Source: UBA2970 sp965221075 (GTDB lineage: Bacteria > Verrucomicrobiota > Verrucomicrobiia > Limisphaerales > AAA164-E04). From it: DNA of 64,000 nt. The translations under genes were made by a program, and so were the position numbers. Numbering within the stretch: position 1 is the stretch's first letter; each line of letters starts with the position of its first letter. Below the pieces are notes generated by a model. It searched no databases, had not been told where the DNA came from, and saw only the letters and a program-made list of their open reading frames with translations. The stretch is from the NCBI GenBank assembly GCA_965221075.1, contig OZ244865.1, forward strand, positions 1,426,001-1,490,000, given 5' to 3'. Shown here piece after piece: positions 8,783-17,429 of the stretch.

Positions 8783-11194
8783 TCAGAGTTCCTGGGCGAC
8801 CTCCTCCAGCGAGTAGCTCTCGATGGTGTCCCCTTCCTGGAAGTCGTTGAAGTGGTCCAGGCGGATGCCGCACTCGAAGCCGCTGCGCACCTCGTTGGCC
8901 TCGTCCTGGAAGCGCCTCAGCGACTGGGTGCTGCCCTCGTAGATCAGGTCCCCCTGGCGGTAGACCCGGGCGCGCCCCCTCAGGAACCGGCCCTGGACGA
9001 TCATGCATCCGGCCACCTTGCTGCCCTTGGACATGTGGAAGATCTTCCGGATCTCAGCCACCCCGTTGACCTGGGCCCGGGTGATGGGATCGAGCAGCCC
9101 GGCCATCGCCTCCTTCACCTCGTCGATCAGCTCGTAGATGATCGAGTAGAGCTTGATCTGCACGCTCTCCCGCTTGGCGGCCTCGGAGACCCCGGGATCG
9201 AGCCGGATCTGGAAGCCGATCACCACCGCGTCGGAGGCCGAGGCGAGCATGACGTCGCTCTCGGAGAGGGATCCGACCCCGCTGTGGACGATCTCCAGCT
9301 TGACCTTGCTGGTGTCGATCTTGTGGAGCGAGTCGGCGATCGCCTCCGCCGAGCCCTGGGTGTCGGCCTTGATCACCAGCCTGAGGTGCTTGGCCGTGTC
9401 CGAGGAGAGGGTGTCGAAGAGGTTCTCCAGGGTGACCGCGCTGCGCTTCTCCGAGATCCTGTGCCGGGACTCGGCGATCCGCTCCTCGGCCAGCTTCCTG
9501 GCCTTCTTCTCGTCGGGGAGGATGTGGAACATCTGCCCCGCTCCCGGCGCTCCGTTGAGGCCCAGCACCCGGACCGCCACCGAGGGGGGAGCCTCCTTGA
9601 GGCGCTTGCCGTCCTCGTTGATCAGGGCCTTGACCCGCCCCCAGTAGGTGCCGCAGTTCATGGCGTCGCCCACCCGGAGGGTGCCCCGGCGCACCAGCAC
9701 GGTGGCGATGGGCCCTCCCTGCTGCATGCCCGACTCCACCACGCTGCCCACCGCCGGGCGGCGGGGGTTGGCCTTCAGCTCCAGTATCTCGGCCTGGAGC
9801 AGGATCATCTCCAGCAGGGAGTCGATGCCCTTGAGCGCCAGGGCCGAGATGTCCACGAAGATGGTCTCTCCGCCCCATTCCTCGCACACCAGGCCGTGGT
9901 CCTGCATCTGCTGCCTGACGTTCTGGGGGTTGGCCCCGGGGAGGTCGATCTTGTTGACCGCCACGATGATGGGCACGTGGGCCGCCTTGGCGTGGTTGAG
10001 CGCCTCCAGGGTCTGGGGCTTGACCCCGTCGTTGGCGGCCACCACCAGGATCACCAGGTCGGTGACGTTGGCGCCCCGGGCCCTCATGGCGCTGAAGGCG
10101 GCGTGGCCGGGGGTGTCGAGGAAGGTGATCTGCTGGAGCCTCTCGGGATGCTCGGGATGGGGGAAGTGGATGGTGTAGGCGCCGATGTGCTGGGTGATGC
10201 CCCCGGCCTCCCCCGAGACCACGTTGGACTTGCGGATCACGTCCAGCAGGGTGGTCTTGCCGTGGTCCACGTGCCCCATGATGGTCACCACCGGAGGGCG
10301 CTGGACCAGGTCGCTCTCCTTGTCGTCGGCGTCCAGGTCGAAGGTGTCCTGCTGGCGGGTGACCCCGGCCCCCTTCTCCCGCCGCTCGATCTCGAAGCGG
10401 TAGCCGTACTTGGCGCAGATCTGCTTGGCGTAGAACTCGTCGATGGCCTGGTTGACCGTGGCGAACATGTTCAGCTCCATCAGATCGGCGATGATCTGGA
10501 AGGGCTTGCGGTGCAGCACCTCGGCCAGGTTGCGGACGATGATCGGCTGCTTGAGGGAGAGGGGCTTGGCGTCGGGCGAGGCCACGTACTTGGGCTTGGG
10601 AAGGCTGCTCTCCCCGCCCCGGCCCTCCTTCCTGGCGGCCCGCGCCTTGGCCTCCTGCTTGCGGCGCGCCTCGATGCGGGAGCGGCCCTTGAGCCCCTTG
10701 GTCAGGTGGATGAAGCCCACCTTGGCTCCCAGGCCCGGCTCCTGCTCCTCCGGCTGAGCCTCCCCGGCCCCCTCCTCCGTCCCGCCGGCGGCCGGTTCCG
10801 GCTCCTCCTCGATTCCCTCCGCCGCGACCTCCTCCGCCTCCGCTTCGGGGGCGGGAGCCTCGGCGGCCTCCCCTGCCTCCTCCTCCTCCCCGGAGACGTC
10901 CTCCTGGGCGCCGGGCTCCGGCTCGGGATCGGGCTCCTCCCTGGGAGCGGTGACGATCTCCACCGCCTCGGCCACCGGGGCGGCGGGAGCTTCGGCCGCC
11001 GCCTCGGGCTCGGGCTCGGAGCCGGAGCCCCCGGCGGCCTGGGCGAACTGCTCCTCTAGGTACTCGGCCGTGATCTTGTCGAGGGAGCTGGAAGCGGACC
11101 TGGCGTTGGCGATGCCGATGTCCCTGGCCTTGGCCAGGAGCTCCTTGCTGGTGATGCCCAGCTTCTTGGCGATCTCGTAGATGCGGACGGGCAT
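8783..11194 (-). CDS. infB: Translation initiation factor IF-2
   Basis: An 803-residue IF-2. The N-terminal IF2N domain (VRIYEIAKKLGITSKELLAK) is followed by an acidic, Glu/Ala/Pro-rich linker at about residues 60-175, then a second IF2N-like segment. The G domain begins with G1 GHVDHGKT and has DTPGHAAF (G3) and NKIDLPG (G4). Domains II-IV follow and end in GDTIESYSLEEV. It delivers fMet-tRNA to the 30S subunit as a GTPase. The 90-bp gap to nusA upstream holds no gene. Confidence 0.97.
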   Translation of the reverse strand: MPVRIYEIAKKLGITSKELLAKARDIGIANARSASSSLDKITAEYLEEQFAQAAGGSGSEPEPEAAAEAPAAPVAEAVEIVTAPREEPDPEPEPGAQEDVSGEEEEAGEAAEAPAPEAEAEEVAAEGIEEEPEPAAGGTEEGAGEAQPEEQEPGLGAKVGFIHLTKGLKGRSRIEARRKQEAKARAARKEGRGGESSLPKPKYVASPDAKPLSLKQPIIVRNLAEVLHRKPFQIIADLMELNMFATVNQAIDEFYAKQICAKYGYRFEIERREKGAGVTRQQDTFDLDADDKESDLVQRPPVVTIMGHVDHGKTTLLDVIRKSNVVSGEAGGITQHIGAYTIHFPHPEHPERLQQITFLDTPGHAAFSAMRARGANVTDLVILVVAANDGVKPQTLEALNHAKAAHVPIIVAVNKIDLPGANPQNVRQQMQDHGLVCEEWGGETIFVDISALALKGIDSLLEMILLQAEILELKANPRRPAVGSVVESGMQQGGPIATVLVRRGTLRVGDAMNCGTYWGRVKALINEDGKRLKEAPPSVAVRVLGLNGAPGAGQMFHILPDEKKARKLAEERIAESRHRISEKRSAVTLENLFDTLSSDTAKHLRLVIKADTQGSAEAIADSLHKIDTSKVKLEIVHSGVGSLSESDVMLASASDAVVIGFQIRLDPGVSEAAKRESVQIKLYSIIYELIDEVKEAMAGLLDPITRAQVNGVAEIRKIFHMSKGSKVAGCMIVQGRFLRGRARVYRQGDLIYEGSTQSLRRFQDEANEVRSGFECGIRLDHFNDFQEGDTIESYSLEEVAQEL

Positions 11195-11285
11195 GTAGTC
11201 TCTCGGTCGGTTCAGCGGGCGCCCGGAGGATCCAGGCGCCAGGAGCGGCGCCAGGGGCCGCGGGGAGCTGCAGAGGGGGAGGCGA

Positions 11286-12566
11286 TCAGATTTCCTCGAG
11301 CTTCAGGAGGCGGCGGGTGGACTCGGCCTTGGCCGACTGGAGGATGTGGGAGGCGCTCTCCCCCAGGTCCGGTATCTCCTGCAGGTCGGACAGCTCGGCC
11401 TGCAGCAGGTCCTCCAGGGAGTGGAAGCCGCTGTTGACCAGGGTGCTGGCCTGCTCCCGGGTGATGCCGTCGATGCTGGCGAAGGAGTCGATGGCCCGCG
11501 CCTTCTTCTCCTCGAAGCCGAACTCGGCCACCTGGTGGGCCTGGATGTCGATGTGGCAGCCGCAGAGCCGAGAGGTGAGCCGCGCGTTCTGCCCCTTCTT
11601 CCCGATGGCCAGCGAGAGCTGCTCCGGATCCACCAGCACCCGGATGCGGCGGGTCATGGGCTCGGGATGGAACTCCAGCAGCTTGACCGGGGAGAGGGCG
11701 TTGGCCACGAAGGCGCGCTGGTCCTCGTTCCAGGGGATGATGTCCACCTTCTCGTTGTTGAGCTCCCGGACGATGTTCTTGACCCGCTGCCCCCTGAGTC
11801 CCACGCAGGCTCCCACCGGATCCACCTTGGGGTTGTTGGACCACACCGCCAGCTTGGTGCGGTAGCCGGGGTCCCGCGCGATGGACTTGATCTCGATGGT
11901 CCCGTCGTTGATCTCCGAGACCTCCAGCTTGAAGAGCTTGATCACGAAGTCGGGGTCGGAGCGGGAGAGGACGATGTCCGGCCCCTGGAAGTTGTCGTCG
12001 ATGGACTTGACGTAGCAGCGGAGCCTCTCCCCGGGCTGGTACTCCTCGGAGGGGACCCGCTCCCGGTTGGGGAGGATGCCCTCGAAGCGGCCCAGATCCA
12101 GGATCACGTCCGACTGCTCGAAGCGCAGCACCTTGCCCACCACGATGTCCCCGATGCGGTCCTGGTACTGGACCTGGATCTGGTCCTTCTCGGCCCGGCG
12201 CAGCTGGGCCATCAGCGCCTGCTTGGCGTTCTGGGTGGCGATCCGCCCGAAGTTGCGCCCGAACTTGTGGGGGGGCACCTCCACCTCCACGCGGTCCCCG
12301 ATCTCGGCCTGGGGCCGGATCCCGCGGGCGGCCTCGAGGCCGATCTGCTGCTTGTCGTTGACGACCTCCTCGCTGACCTCCAGGCTGCTGAGGGCCTTGA
12401 ACTCGCCGGTGTCGGGGTCGATCGCCACCCGGACCTCGCGGCTGGGGTCGAGCATCTTGCGGGCGGCGGCGGTCAGGGCCTCCTCCACGGCGTCCAGCAG
12501 GGTCTGCCTGGCGATGCCCTTCTCCCGCTCGAGGTGATCCAGTACTGCCAGTAGTTCGTTGTTCAC
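11286..12566 (-). CDS. nusA: Transcription termination/antitermination factor NusA
   Basis: A 426-residue NusA. The N-terminal RNA-polymerase-binding domain contains LDAVEEALTAAARK, an S1 domain covers about residues 135-200 (IGDIVVGKVL), and KH1/KH2 include GACVGLRGQRVKNIVREL and AIGKKGQNARLTSRLCG. A helix-hairpin-helix tail (ITREQASTLVNSGFHSLEDL) closes it. The start is GTG at 12566 with AGGA six bases before it. First gene of the translation cluster. The usual upstream partner rimP is not present. Confidence 0.96.
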   Translation of the reverse strand: MNNELLAVLDHLEREKGIARQTLLDAVEEALTAAARKMLDPSREVRVAIDPDTGEFKALSSLEVSEEVVNDKQQIGLEAARGIRPQAEIGDRVEVEVPPHKFGRNFGRIATQNAKQALMAQLRRAEKDQIQVQYQDRIGDIVVGKVLRFEQSDVILDLGRFEGILPNRERVPSEEYQPGERLRCYVKSIDDNFQGPDIVLSRSDPDFVIKLFKLEVSEINDGTIEIKSIARDPGYRTKLAVWSNNPKVDPVGACVGLRGQRVKNIVRELNNEKVDIIPWNEDQRAFVANALSPVKLLEFHPEPMTRRIRVLVDPEQLSLAIGKKGQNARLTSRLCGCHIDIQAHQVAEFGFEEKKARAIDSFASIDGITREQASTLVNSGFHSLEDLLQAELSDLQEIPDLGESASHILQSAKAESTRRLLKLEEI

Positions 12567-12920
12567 AAGGTCCTAGCCGCTCCGCGCACGCCCAGAGCGC
12601 CTTGCCGCCGGCGGCGGAGCCGATCCCTCCCGCCGGCTCGAACTCTGGGCCCTCTCTAGGGCTCGCAAGCCATGGAGCGGCGATCATGGGGCATTCCCCC
12701 CGGCAGGTCAAGCCGGGAAGCCGGCCCGCTCCCCCGGGCGCCCGCCGCTGGAACGGGGCTCTCCGGGCCGGACCGGACCCCGCAGGCGGCTCCCCGGAGG
12801 GGGGGCGGCCCGGAGGCGCCTGGCGCCGATCCGGCCCGGGGGGGAAGAAGCGGCCCGTCCGGCGGTTCCGGCCTCCGCGGGAACCCTTCCGGGGCGGGCT
12901 GCGGGCAGGGGAGCCGGGGC
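12567..12920. other. 354-bp intergenic region between nusA and atpC
   Basis: No convincing gene on either strand, and in particular no rimP, which normally precedes nusA. The stretch is very GC-rich with several imperfect inverted repeats. One at 12864-12885 pairs ggttcc with ggaacc around a 10-base loop and could weakly end atpDC transcripts on the minus strand. The nusA promoter should lie here, but I could not pick a clear -10/-35 pair. Confidence 0.5.
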
Positions 12921-13346
12921 TCAGGCCGGAGGAGCGCCGCCCTGGCGGCGGCGCTTGACCCGCAGCTGGGTCAGCGAGTGCATCAGGGAGGCCTTGGCCA
13001 GGGCCTCCTCCTCGTCGGAGAGCTTCTCCTTGAGACGGGCCTCGGCCCGCTTCCGGGCCTCCTCGGCGTGCTGCAGGTCGATCTCCTCGGAATCGACGGC
13101 CATGTCGGTGAGCACCGAGACCTTGTCAGGGCCGATCTCGGCGAATCCCTCGCCCACCGCCAGGTAGCGGCTCCGGCGGTCCTGGAGCGCCGAGATCTCC
13201 CCCGCCGCGATGCGGATCATCAGGGGGGCGTGGCCGGGACGGACGCCCAGTCCCCCCTCCTTCCCGGGCAGCTCCACCAGCTCCACCTCCTCGGAGAAGG
13301 TCCGGGCCTCGGGGGTGACGATTTCCAGCCGCAGCCTCGGTTCCAT
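12921..13346 (-). CDS. atpC: F1 ATP synthase epsilon subunit
   Basis: A 141-residue epsilon subunit. The beta-sandwich domain starts LRLEIVTPEARTFSEEVELV, contains GGLGVRPGHAPL, and is followed by the helical hairpin (EEARKRAEARLKEKLSDEEE). It links the rotor to the catalytic head and regulates ATP hydrolysis. It lies 9 bp after atpD. No other ATP synthase genes are nearby. Confidence 0.95.
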   Translation of the reverse strand: MEPRLRLEIVTPEARTFSEEVELVELPGKEGGLGVRPGHAPLMIRIAAGEISALQDRRSRYLAVGEGFAEIGPDKVSVLTDMAVDSEEIDLQHAEEARKRAEARLKEKLSDEEEALAKASLMHSLTQLRVKRRRQGGAPPA

Positions 13347-13355
13347 GCGGGCCTC

Positions 13356-14765
13356 CTACTCGCTCTCCTGGCGGATATCCTCGATCTGGCCCTTCATGTA
13401 GAAGCTGGTCTCGGGGACGTCGTCGTGCTTGCCGTCCAGGATCTCCTTGAAGCCCCGGACGGTGTCCTTCACGTCGACCTGCTTGCCGGGGTATCCGGTG
13501 AACACCTCGGCCACGGTGAAGGGCTGGCTGAGGAAGCGCTGGATCTTGCGGGCCCGGAACACGGTGAGCTTGTCCTCGGGGGACAGCTCGTCCATGCCCA
13601 GGATGGCGATGATGTCCTGCAGGTCCTTGTAGCGCTGCAGCACCCGCTGCACCCCCCGGGCCACGTCGTAGTGCTCCTGGCCCACGATGTCGGCGGTCAG
13701 GGCCCGGGAGCTGGAGGCCAGGGGGTCCACCGCGGGATAGATCCCCAGCTCGGCGATGGATCGCTCCAGCACGATGGTGGCGTCGAGGTGGGCGAAGGTG
13801 GTGGCCGGGGCCGGGTCGGTCAGGTCGTCGGCGGGGACGTAGACCGCCTGGAAGGAGGTGATCGATCCCTTCTTGGTGGAGGTGATCCTCTCCTGGAGGT
13901 CGCCCATCTCGGCGGCCAGGGTGGGCTGGTAGCCCACCGCGCTGGGAGTGCGGCCCAGCAGCGCCGAGACCTCGGAGCCGGCCTGGGAGAAGCGGAAGAT
14001 GTTGTCGACGAAGAGGAGCACGTCCTGGTTCTTCTGGTCCCGGAAGTACTCGGTGATGGCCAGGCCCGAGAGGGCCACCCGCAGGCGGGCGCCGGGCGGC
14101 TCGTTCATCTGCCCGTAGACCAGCGCGATCTTCGAGTTGGCCAGGTTCTCCCGGTCGATCACCCCGGCTTCGGACATCTCCTCGTAGAGGTCGTTGCCCT
14201 CGCGGGTGCGCTCGCCCACCCCCGCGAACACCGAGACTCCGCCGTGCAGCTTGGCGATGTTGTTGATCAGCTCCATGATCACCACCGTCTTGCCCACTCC
14301 TGCGCCCCCGAAGGCGCCCACCTTGCCCCCCTTGAGGAAGGGGCAGATCAGGTCGATCACCTTGATCCCGGTGGTGAGGATCTGCGGGGAGGTGGCCTGC
14401 TCCATCAGGGCCGGGGCGGGCCGGTGGATCGGGTTCCAGGCCTCGGCCTCGACCGGGCCCCTCTCGTCCACGGCCCGTCCGGTGACGTCGAAGACCCGGC
14501 CCATCACCCCATCGCCCACCGGCATGGAGATGGGCTTGCCGGTGTCGATCACCGGATTGCCCCGCTTGAGCCCCTCGGTGGAGGACATGGCCACCGCCCG
14601 CACCCAGTCGTCGCCCAGGTGCTGCTGCACCTCCAGCACCAGCTCCACGTCCTTCCCCTCCAGCGAGTAGTCCGCCTTGAGGGCGCTGTAGATGGCGGGC
14701 AGCTGGCCGGAGAACTCAACGTCCACCACCGGCCCGATGACCTGCACGATTCTTCCTCGGTTCAT
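13356..14765 (-). CDS. atpD: F1 ATP synthase beta subunit
   Basis: A 469-residue catalytic subunit. Walker A is GGAGVGKT, the catalytic glutamate region is GVGERTREGNDLY, Walker B is VLLFVDNIFRFSQAGSEVS, and the DELSEED-like loop reads GMDELSPEDKL. It is an F-type rather than a V-type beta subunit. ATG at 14765 (MNRGRIVQVIG) was chosen over an upstream in-frame start because the family begins here and because a candidate promoter sits immediately upstream. Confidence 0.97.
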   Translation of the reverse strand: MNRGRIVQVIGPVVDVEFSGQLPAIYSALKADYSLEGKDVELVLEVQQHLGDDWVRAVAMSSTEGLKRGNPVIDTGKPISMPVGDGVMGRVFDVTGRAVDERGPVEAEAWNPIHRPAPALMEQATSPQILTTGIKVIDLICPFLKGGKVGAFGGAGVGKTVVIMELINNIAKLHGGVSVFAGVGERTREGNDLYEEMSEAGVIDRENLANSKIALVYGQMNEPPGARLRVALSGLAITEYFRDQKNQDVLLFVDNIFRFSQAGSEVSALLGRTPSAVGYQPTLAAEMGDLQERITSTKKGSITSFQAVYVPADDLTDPAPATTFAHLDATIVLERSIAELGIYPAVDPLASSSRALTADIVGQEHYDVARGVQRVLQRYKDLQDIIAILGMDELSPEDKLTVFRARKIQRFLSQPFTVAEVFTGYPGKQVDVKDTVRGFKEILDGKHDDVPETSFYMKGQIEDIRQESE

Positions 14766-14803
14766 TCTGAAGGGGATCCCGTCCTGCCCGCCTGGGCGTG
14801 CGG

Positions 14804-14832
14804 AGGGTAGGAACGGGGGCCGGCCCAAGTCA
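14804..14832 (-). promoter_or_regulatory. Candidate sigma-70 promoter for atpDC
   Basis: On the minus strand a -35-like ttgact (14832-14827) is followed after 17 bases by tacccT (14809-14804), giving 5/6 and 3/6 matches. Transcription would start about 30 bases before the atpD ATG. This suggests atpDC has its own promoter, independent of purU upstream. Confidence 0.4.
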
Positions 14833-14834
14833 AA

Positions 14835-15704
14835 TCAGATATCCTGGACCCGGCCCCAGTGCACGTCGAGGTTCCGGCTCAGGTAGAGCTGGATCGCCCG
14901 CACCATGGTCCGGGTCTCCAGGGGGCGGCCGGCGAGGACCATCTCCCGGAGGCTCATCCCCTGGGCCACCTCGAAGCTCTCCTGGGCGATGATCGGCCCC
15001 TCGTCGAGGTGCATGTCCACGAAGTGCGCGGTCACCCCGGCCACCTTGACCCCGTGCTCCCAGGCCTGCCGGTAGGGCTGGGGGCCGGGAAAGCTGGGGA
15101 GCAGGGAGGGGTGGATGTTGATGATCCGGTTCTTGAAGTGCCAGACCAGGTGGGGGGTGAGGATCCGCATGAAGCGGGCCAGGACCAGGAAGTCCGCCTG
15201 ATGGCGCTCCAGGCAGGCCAGCGCCTGGTCCTCGGCCTTGCGGCGGTCGCTCCACTCGATCAGCTCGAAGTCCAGGCCGGCCTCCCCGGCCAGGGGGGCG
15301 AGATCCCCGTGGTTGGAGATCACCACCACCGGACGCGCCCGGATGCTCCCCGCCTCGATCTCCTCGAGGATCCCCCGCAGGACATGGTCCTCCCTGGTGA
15401 CGAACAGGGCGAAGCGCTGGGTCTCCCCCGGAGCCCGGCAGCGGAAGCGGAGGGTCATCTCCAGGCTCCCGGCCAGCTCCTCCAGCTCCCGGCCCACCTG
15501 GTCCGGGCTCCAGCGGCCCTCCTCCCAGGAGGCCTCGATCGCCATGTTGAACCGGCCCCGGAGCACGTTCTGCTCGATGCCGTCGATGTTGACCCCGCGG
15601 TCGAACAGGAACCGGGTGGCCTGGGCCACCAGGCCCGGCCGGTCCTTGCCCACCAGGGCGATGCTCAGATGGCGGTGCTGACTCACTTGCGCAGGGCGGC
15701 GCAT
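14835..15704 (-). CDS. purU: Formyltetrahydrofolate deformylase
   Basis: A 289-residue protein. An N-terminal ACT domain (SIALVGKDRPGLVAQATRFL) precedes a formyltransferase-fold hydrolase domain with VVISNHGDLAPLA, RFMRILTPHLV and NIHPSLLPSFPGPQPYRQA, then VDMHLDEGPIIAQ. These match PurU, which hydrolyses 10-formyl-THF to formate and THF and balances one-carbon pools. PurN is less likely because of the ACT domain. The start at 15704 was chosen, and a GTG at 15686 is possible. Confidence 0.93.
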   Translation of the reverse strand: MRRPAQVSQHRHLSIALVGKDRPGLVAQATRFLFDRGVNIDGIEQNVLRGRFNMAIEASWEEGRWSPDQVGRELEELAGSLEMTLRFRCRAPGETQRFALFVTREDHVLRGILEEIEAGSIRARPVVVISNHGDLAPLAGEAGLDFELIEWSDRRKAEDQALACLERHQADFLVLARFMRILTPHLVWHFKNRIINIHPSLLPSFPGPQPYRQAWEHGVKVAGVTAHFVDMHLDEGPIIAQESFEVAQGMSLREMVLAGRPLETRTMVRAIQLYLSRNLDVHWGRVQDI

Positions 15705-15785
15705 GCTGCTCGACCGCCCCCGGGGAGTAAAGGTCCCTCTTTGATCTTGTTCCCGCCACGAGCCATCGGCGAGCATGGCCGTCCG

Positions 15786-17429
15786 ATGAAGTCCGGCCTT
15801 GCCCTCCTGATCCTGCCTCTCCCCCTGATCGCCCAGGAGCTGCCGGAGATCGTCCGCCACATCGATTCCGCCGACCTGATGCGCCATGTGCGGATCCTCT
15901 CCGACGACTCCTTCGGGGGGCGTGCCCCGGCCTCCGAGGGAGAGGAGATGACCGTGGATTACCTGGTCGGGGAGTGGCGGAGGATGGGCCTGGAGCCGGG
16001 CTTCCCCGGAGGGAGCTGGACCCAGGAGGTCCCGCTGGTGGGGGTGAGGAGCTCCAGCCGGGGCGAGCTGGTCGTCGCCGGGAGCCGGGTGCCGCTGCAG
16101 GCCCCGCAGGACTACGTGGCCTGGACCGGGAGCCTCGAGGAGAGGACGGACCTGGTGGAGAGCCCCATGGTGTTCGTGGGATACGGGGTCGAGGCCCCGG
16201 AGCACGGCTGGGACGACTACAAGGACCTCGACTGCCAGGGCAAGACCCTGCTGATGCTGGTCAACGATCCCCAGGTCCCCGATCCGGACGATCCGGAGCG
16301 GCTGGATCCCTCCCTGTTCATGGGCAGGGCGATGACCTACTACGGCCGCTGGACCTACAAGCTGGAGCAGGCGGCCCGCAAGGGGGCCGCCGCGGCGGTG
16401 ATCGTCCACGAGACCGGACCGGCAGGCTATCCCTACTTCGTGGTGGTCAACAGCTGGAGCGGGGAGAACTTCGCCCTGGAGGGAGGGGAGGAGGCGATCC
16501 CGGTGGCGGCCTGGTTCAGCGCCCCCCGGGCCGCCGGGCTGCTCTCCTCCCTGGGGCACGACCTGGAGGATCTGCGCCGGCGGGCCCTGAGCCGGGACTT
16601 CCGGCCGGTCCCCCTCGACGCCCGCCTCACCCTGCGCCTGGAGAGCGAGCACCGGCGCATCGCCAGCCGCAACGTGATGGGCCGCATCCCCGGCACCCGG
16701 CGGCCCGGAGAGGCGGTGGTGGTCACCGCCCACTGGGACCACCTGGGGATCGACGAGCGGCTGGACGGTGACACCATCTACAACGGGGCCCTCGACAACG
16801 CCACCGGGGTGGCGGGGATTCTGGAGCTCTCCCAGGCGTTCGCCTCGCTGGAGAAGGGCCCCGAGCGCACCCTGCTCTTCCTCGCCACCGCCGCCGAGGA
16901 GCAGGGGCTCCTGGGGGCCCAGCACTATGTGGAGAATCCCGTGGTTCCCATGAGCCGCACCCTGGCCAACGTCAACCTGGACGGGCTCAACCAGTGGGGG
17001 CGCACCCGGGACCTGGTGGTGATCGGGCGGGGGGCCTCCACGCTGGACTCGCTGGCCGAGCGGGCCGCGGCGGCGCAGGGGCGGACGGTCAAGGGGGATC
17101 CCGAGTCGGAGAAGGGCTACTACTACCGCTCCGACCACTTCCAGTTCGCCAAGCAGGGCGTTCCGGCCCTCTACCTCGACTCGGGCACGGAGTACCTGGG
17201 ACGGCCCGCCGGTTTCGGACGGGAGAAGCGCGGCGAGTACACCCGCAACGACTACCACAAGGTCTCCGACGAGATAAAGCCCGACTGGGATCTCTCGGGG
17301 GCGGTCGAGGACCTGCAGCTCCTGGCGGGCGTCCTGATGCGCATCGATCGCGAGGAGAGGTGGCCGGCCTGGTCCGAGGGCAACGAGTTCCGGGCCGTGC
17401 GGGAGAGGAGCCTCCAAGAGGCCCGATGA
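15786..17429 (+). CDS. Secreted M28-family zinc aminopeptidase
   Basis: A 547-residue protein with a signal peptide (MKSGLALLILPLPLIAQ). A PA-like insert covers roughly residues 120-270. The M28 metal ligands are all visible: AHWDHLG, NGALDNATGVAG (bridging aspartate), AAEEQGLLGAQ (general base and ligand), NLDGLNQ and YRSDHFQFAKQG (final histidine). Such enzymes release N-terminal amino acids from peptides in the periplasm or outside. It overlaps the NhaC start by 4 bp. Confidence 0.9.
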   Translation: MKSGLALLILPLPLIAQELPEIVRHIDSADLMRHVRILSDDSFGGRAPASEGEEMTVDYLVGEWRRMGLEPGFPGGSWTQEVPLVGVRSSSRGELVVAGSRVPLQAPQDYVAWTGSLEERTDLVESPMVFVGYGVEAPEHGWDDYKDLDCQGKTLLMLVNDPQVPDPDDPERLDPSLFMGRAMTYYGRWTYKLEQAARKGAAAAVIVHETGPAGYPYFVVVNSWSGENFALEGGEEAIPVAAWFSAPRAAGLLSSLGHDLEDLRRRALSRDFRPVPLDARLTLRLESEHRRIASRNVMGRIPGTRRPGEAVVVTAHWDHLGIDERLDGDTIYNGALDNATGVAGILELSQAFASLEKGPERTLLFLATAAEEQGLLGAQHYVENPVVPMSRTLANVNLDGLNQWGRTRDLVVIGRGASTLDSLAERAAAAQGRTVKGDPESEKGYYYRSDHFQFAKQGVPALYLDSGTEYLGRPAGFGREKRGEYTRNDYHKVSDEIKPDWDLSGAVEDLQLLAGVLMRIDREERWPAWSEGNEFRAVRERSLQEAR

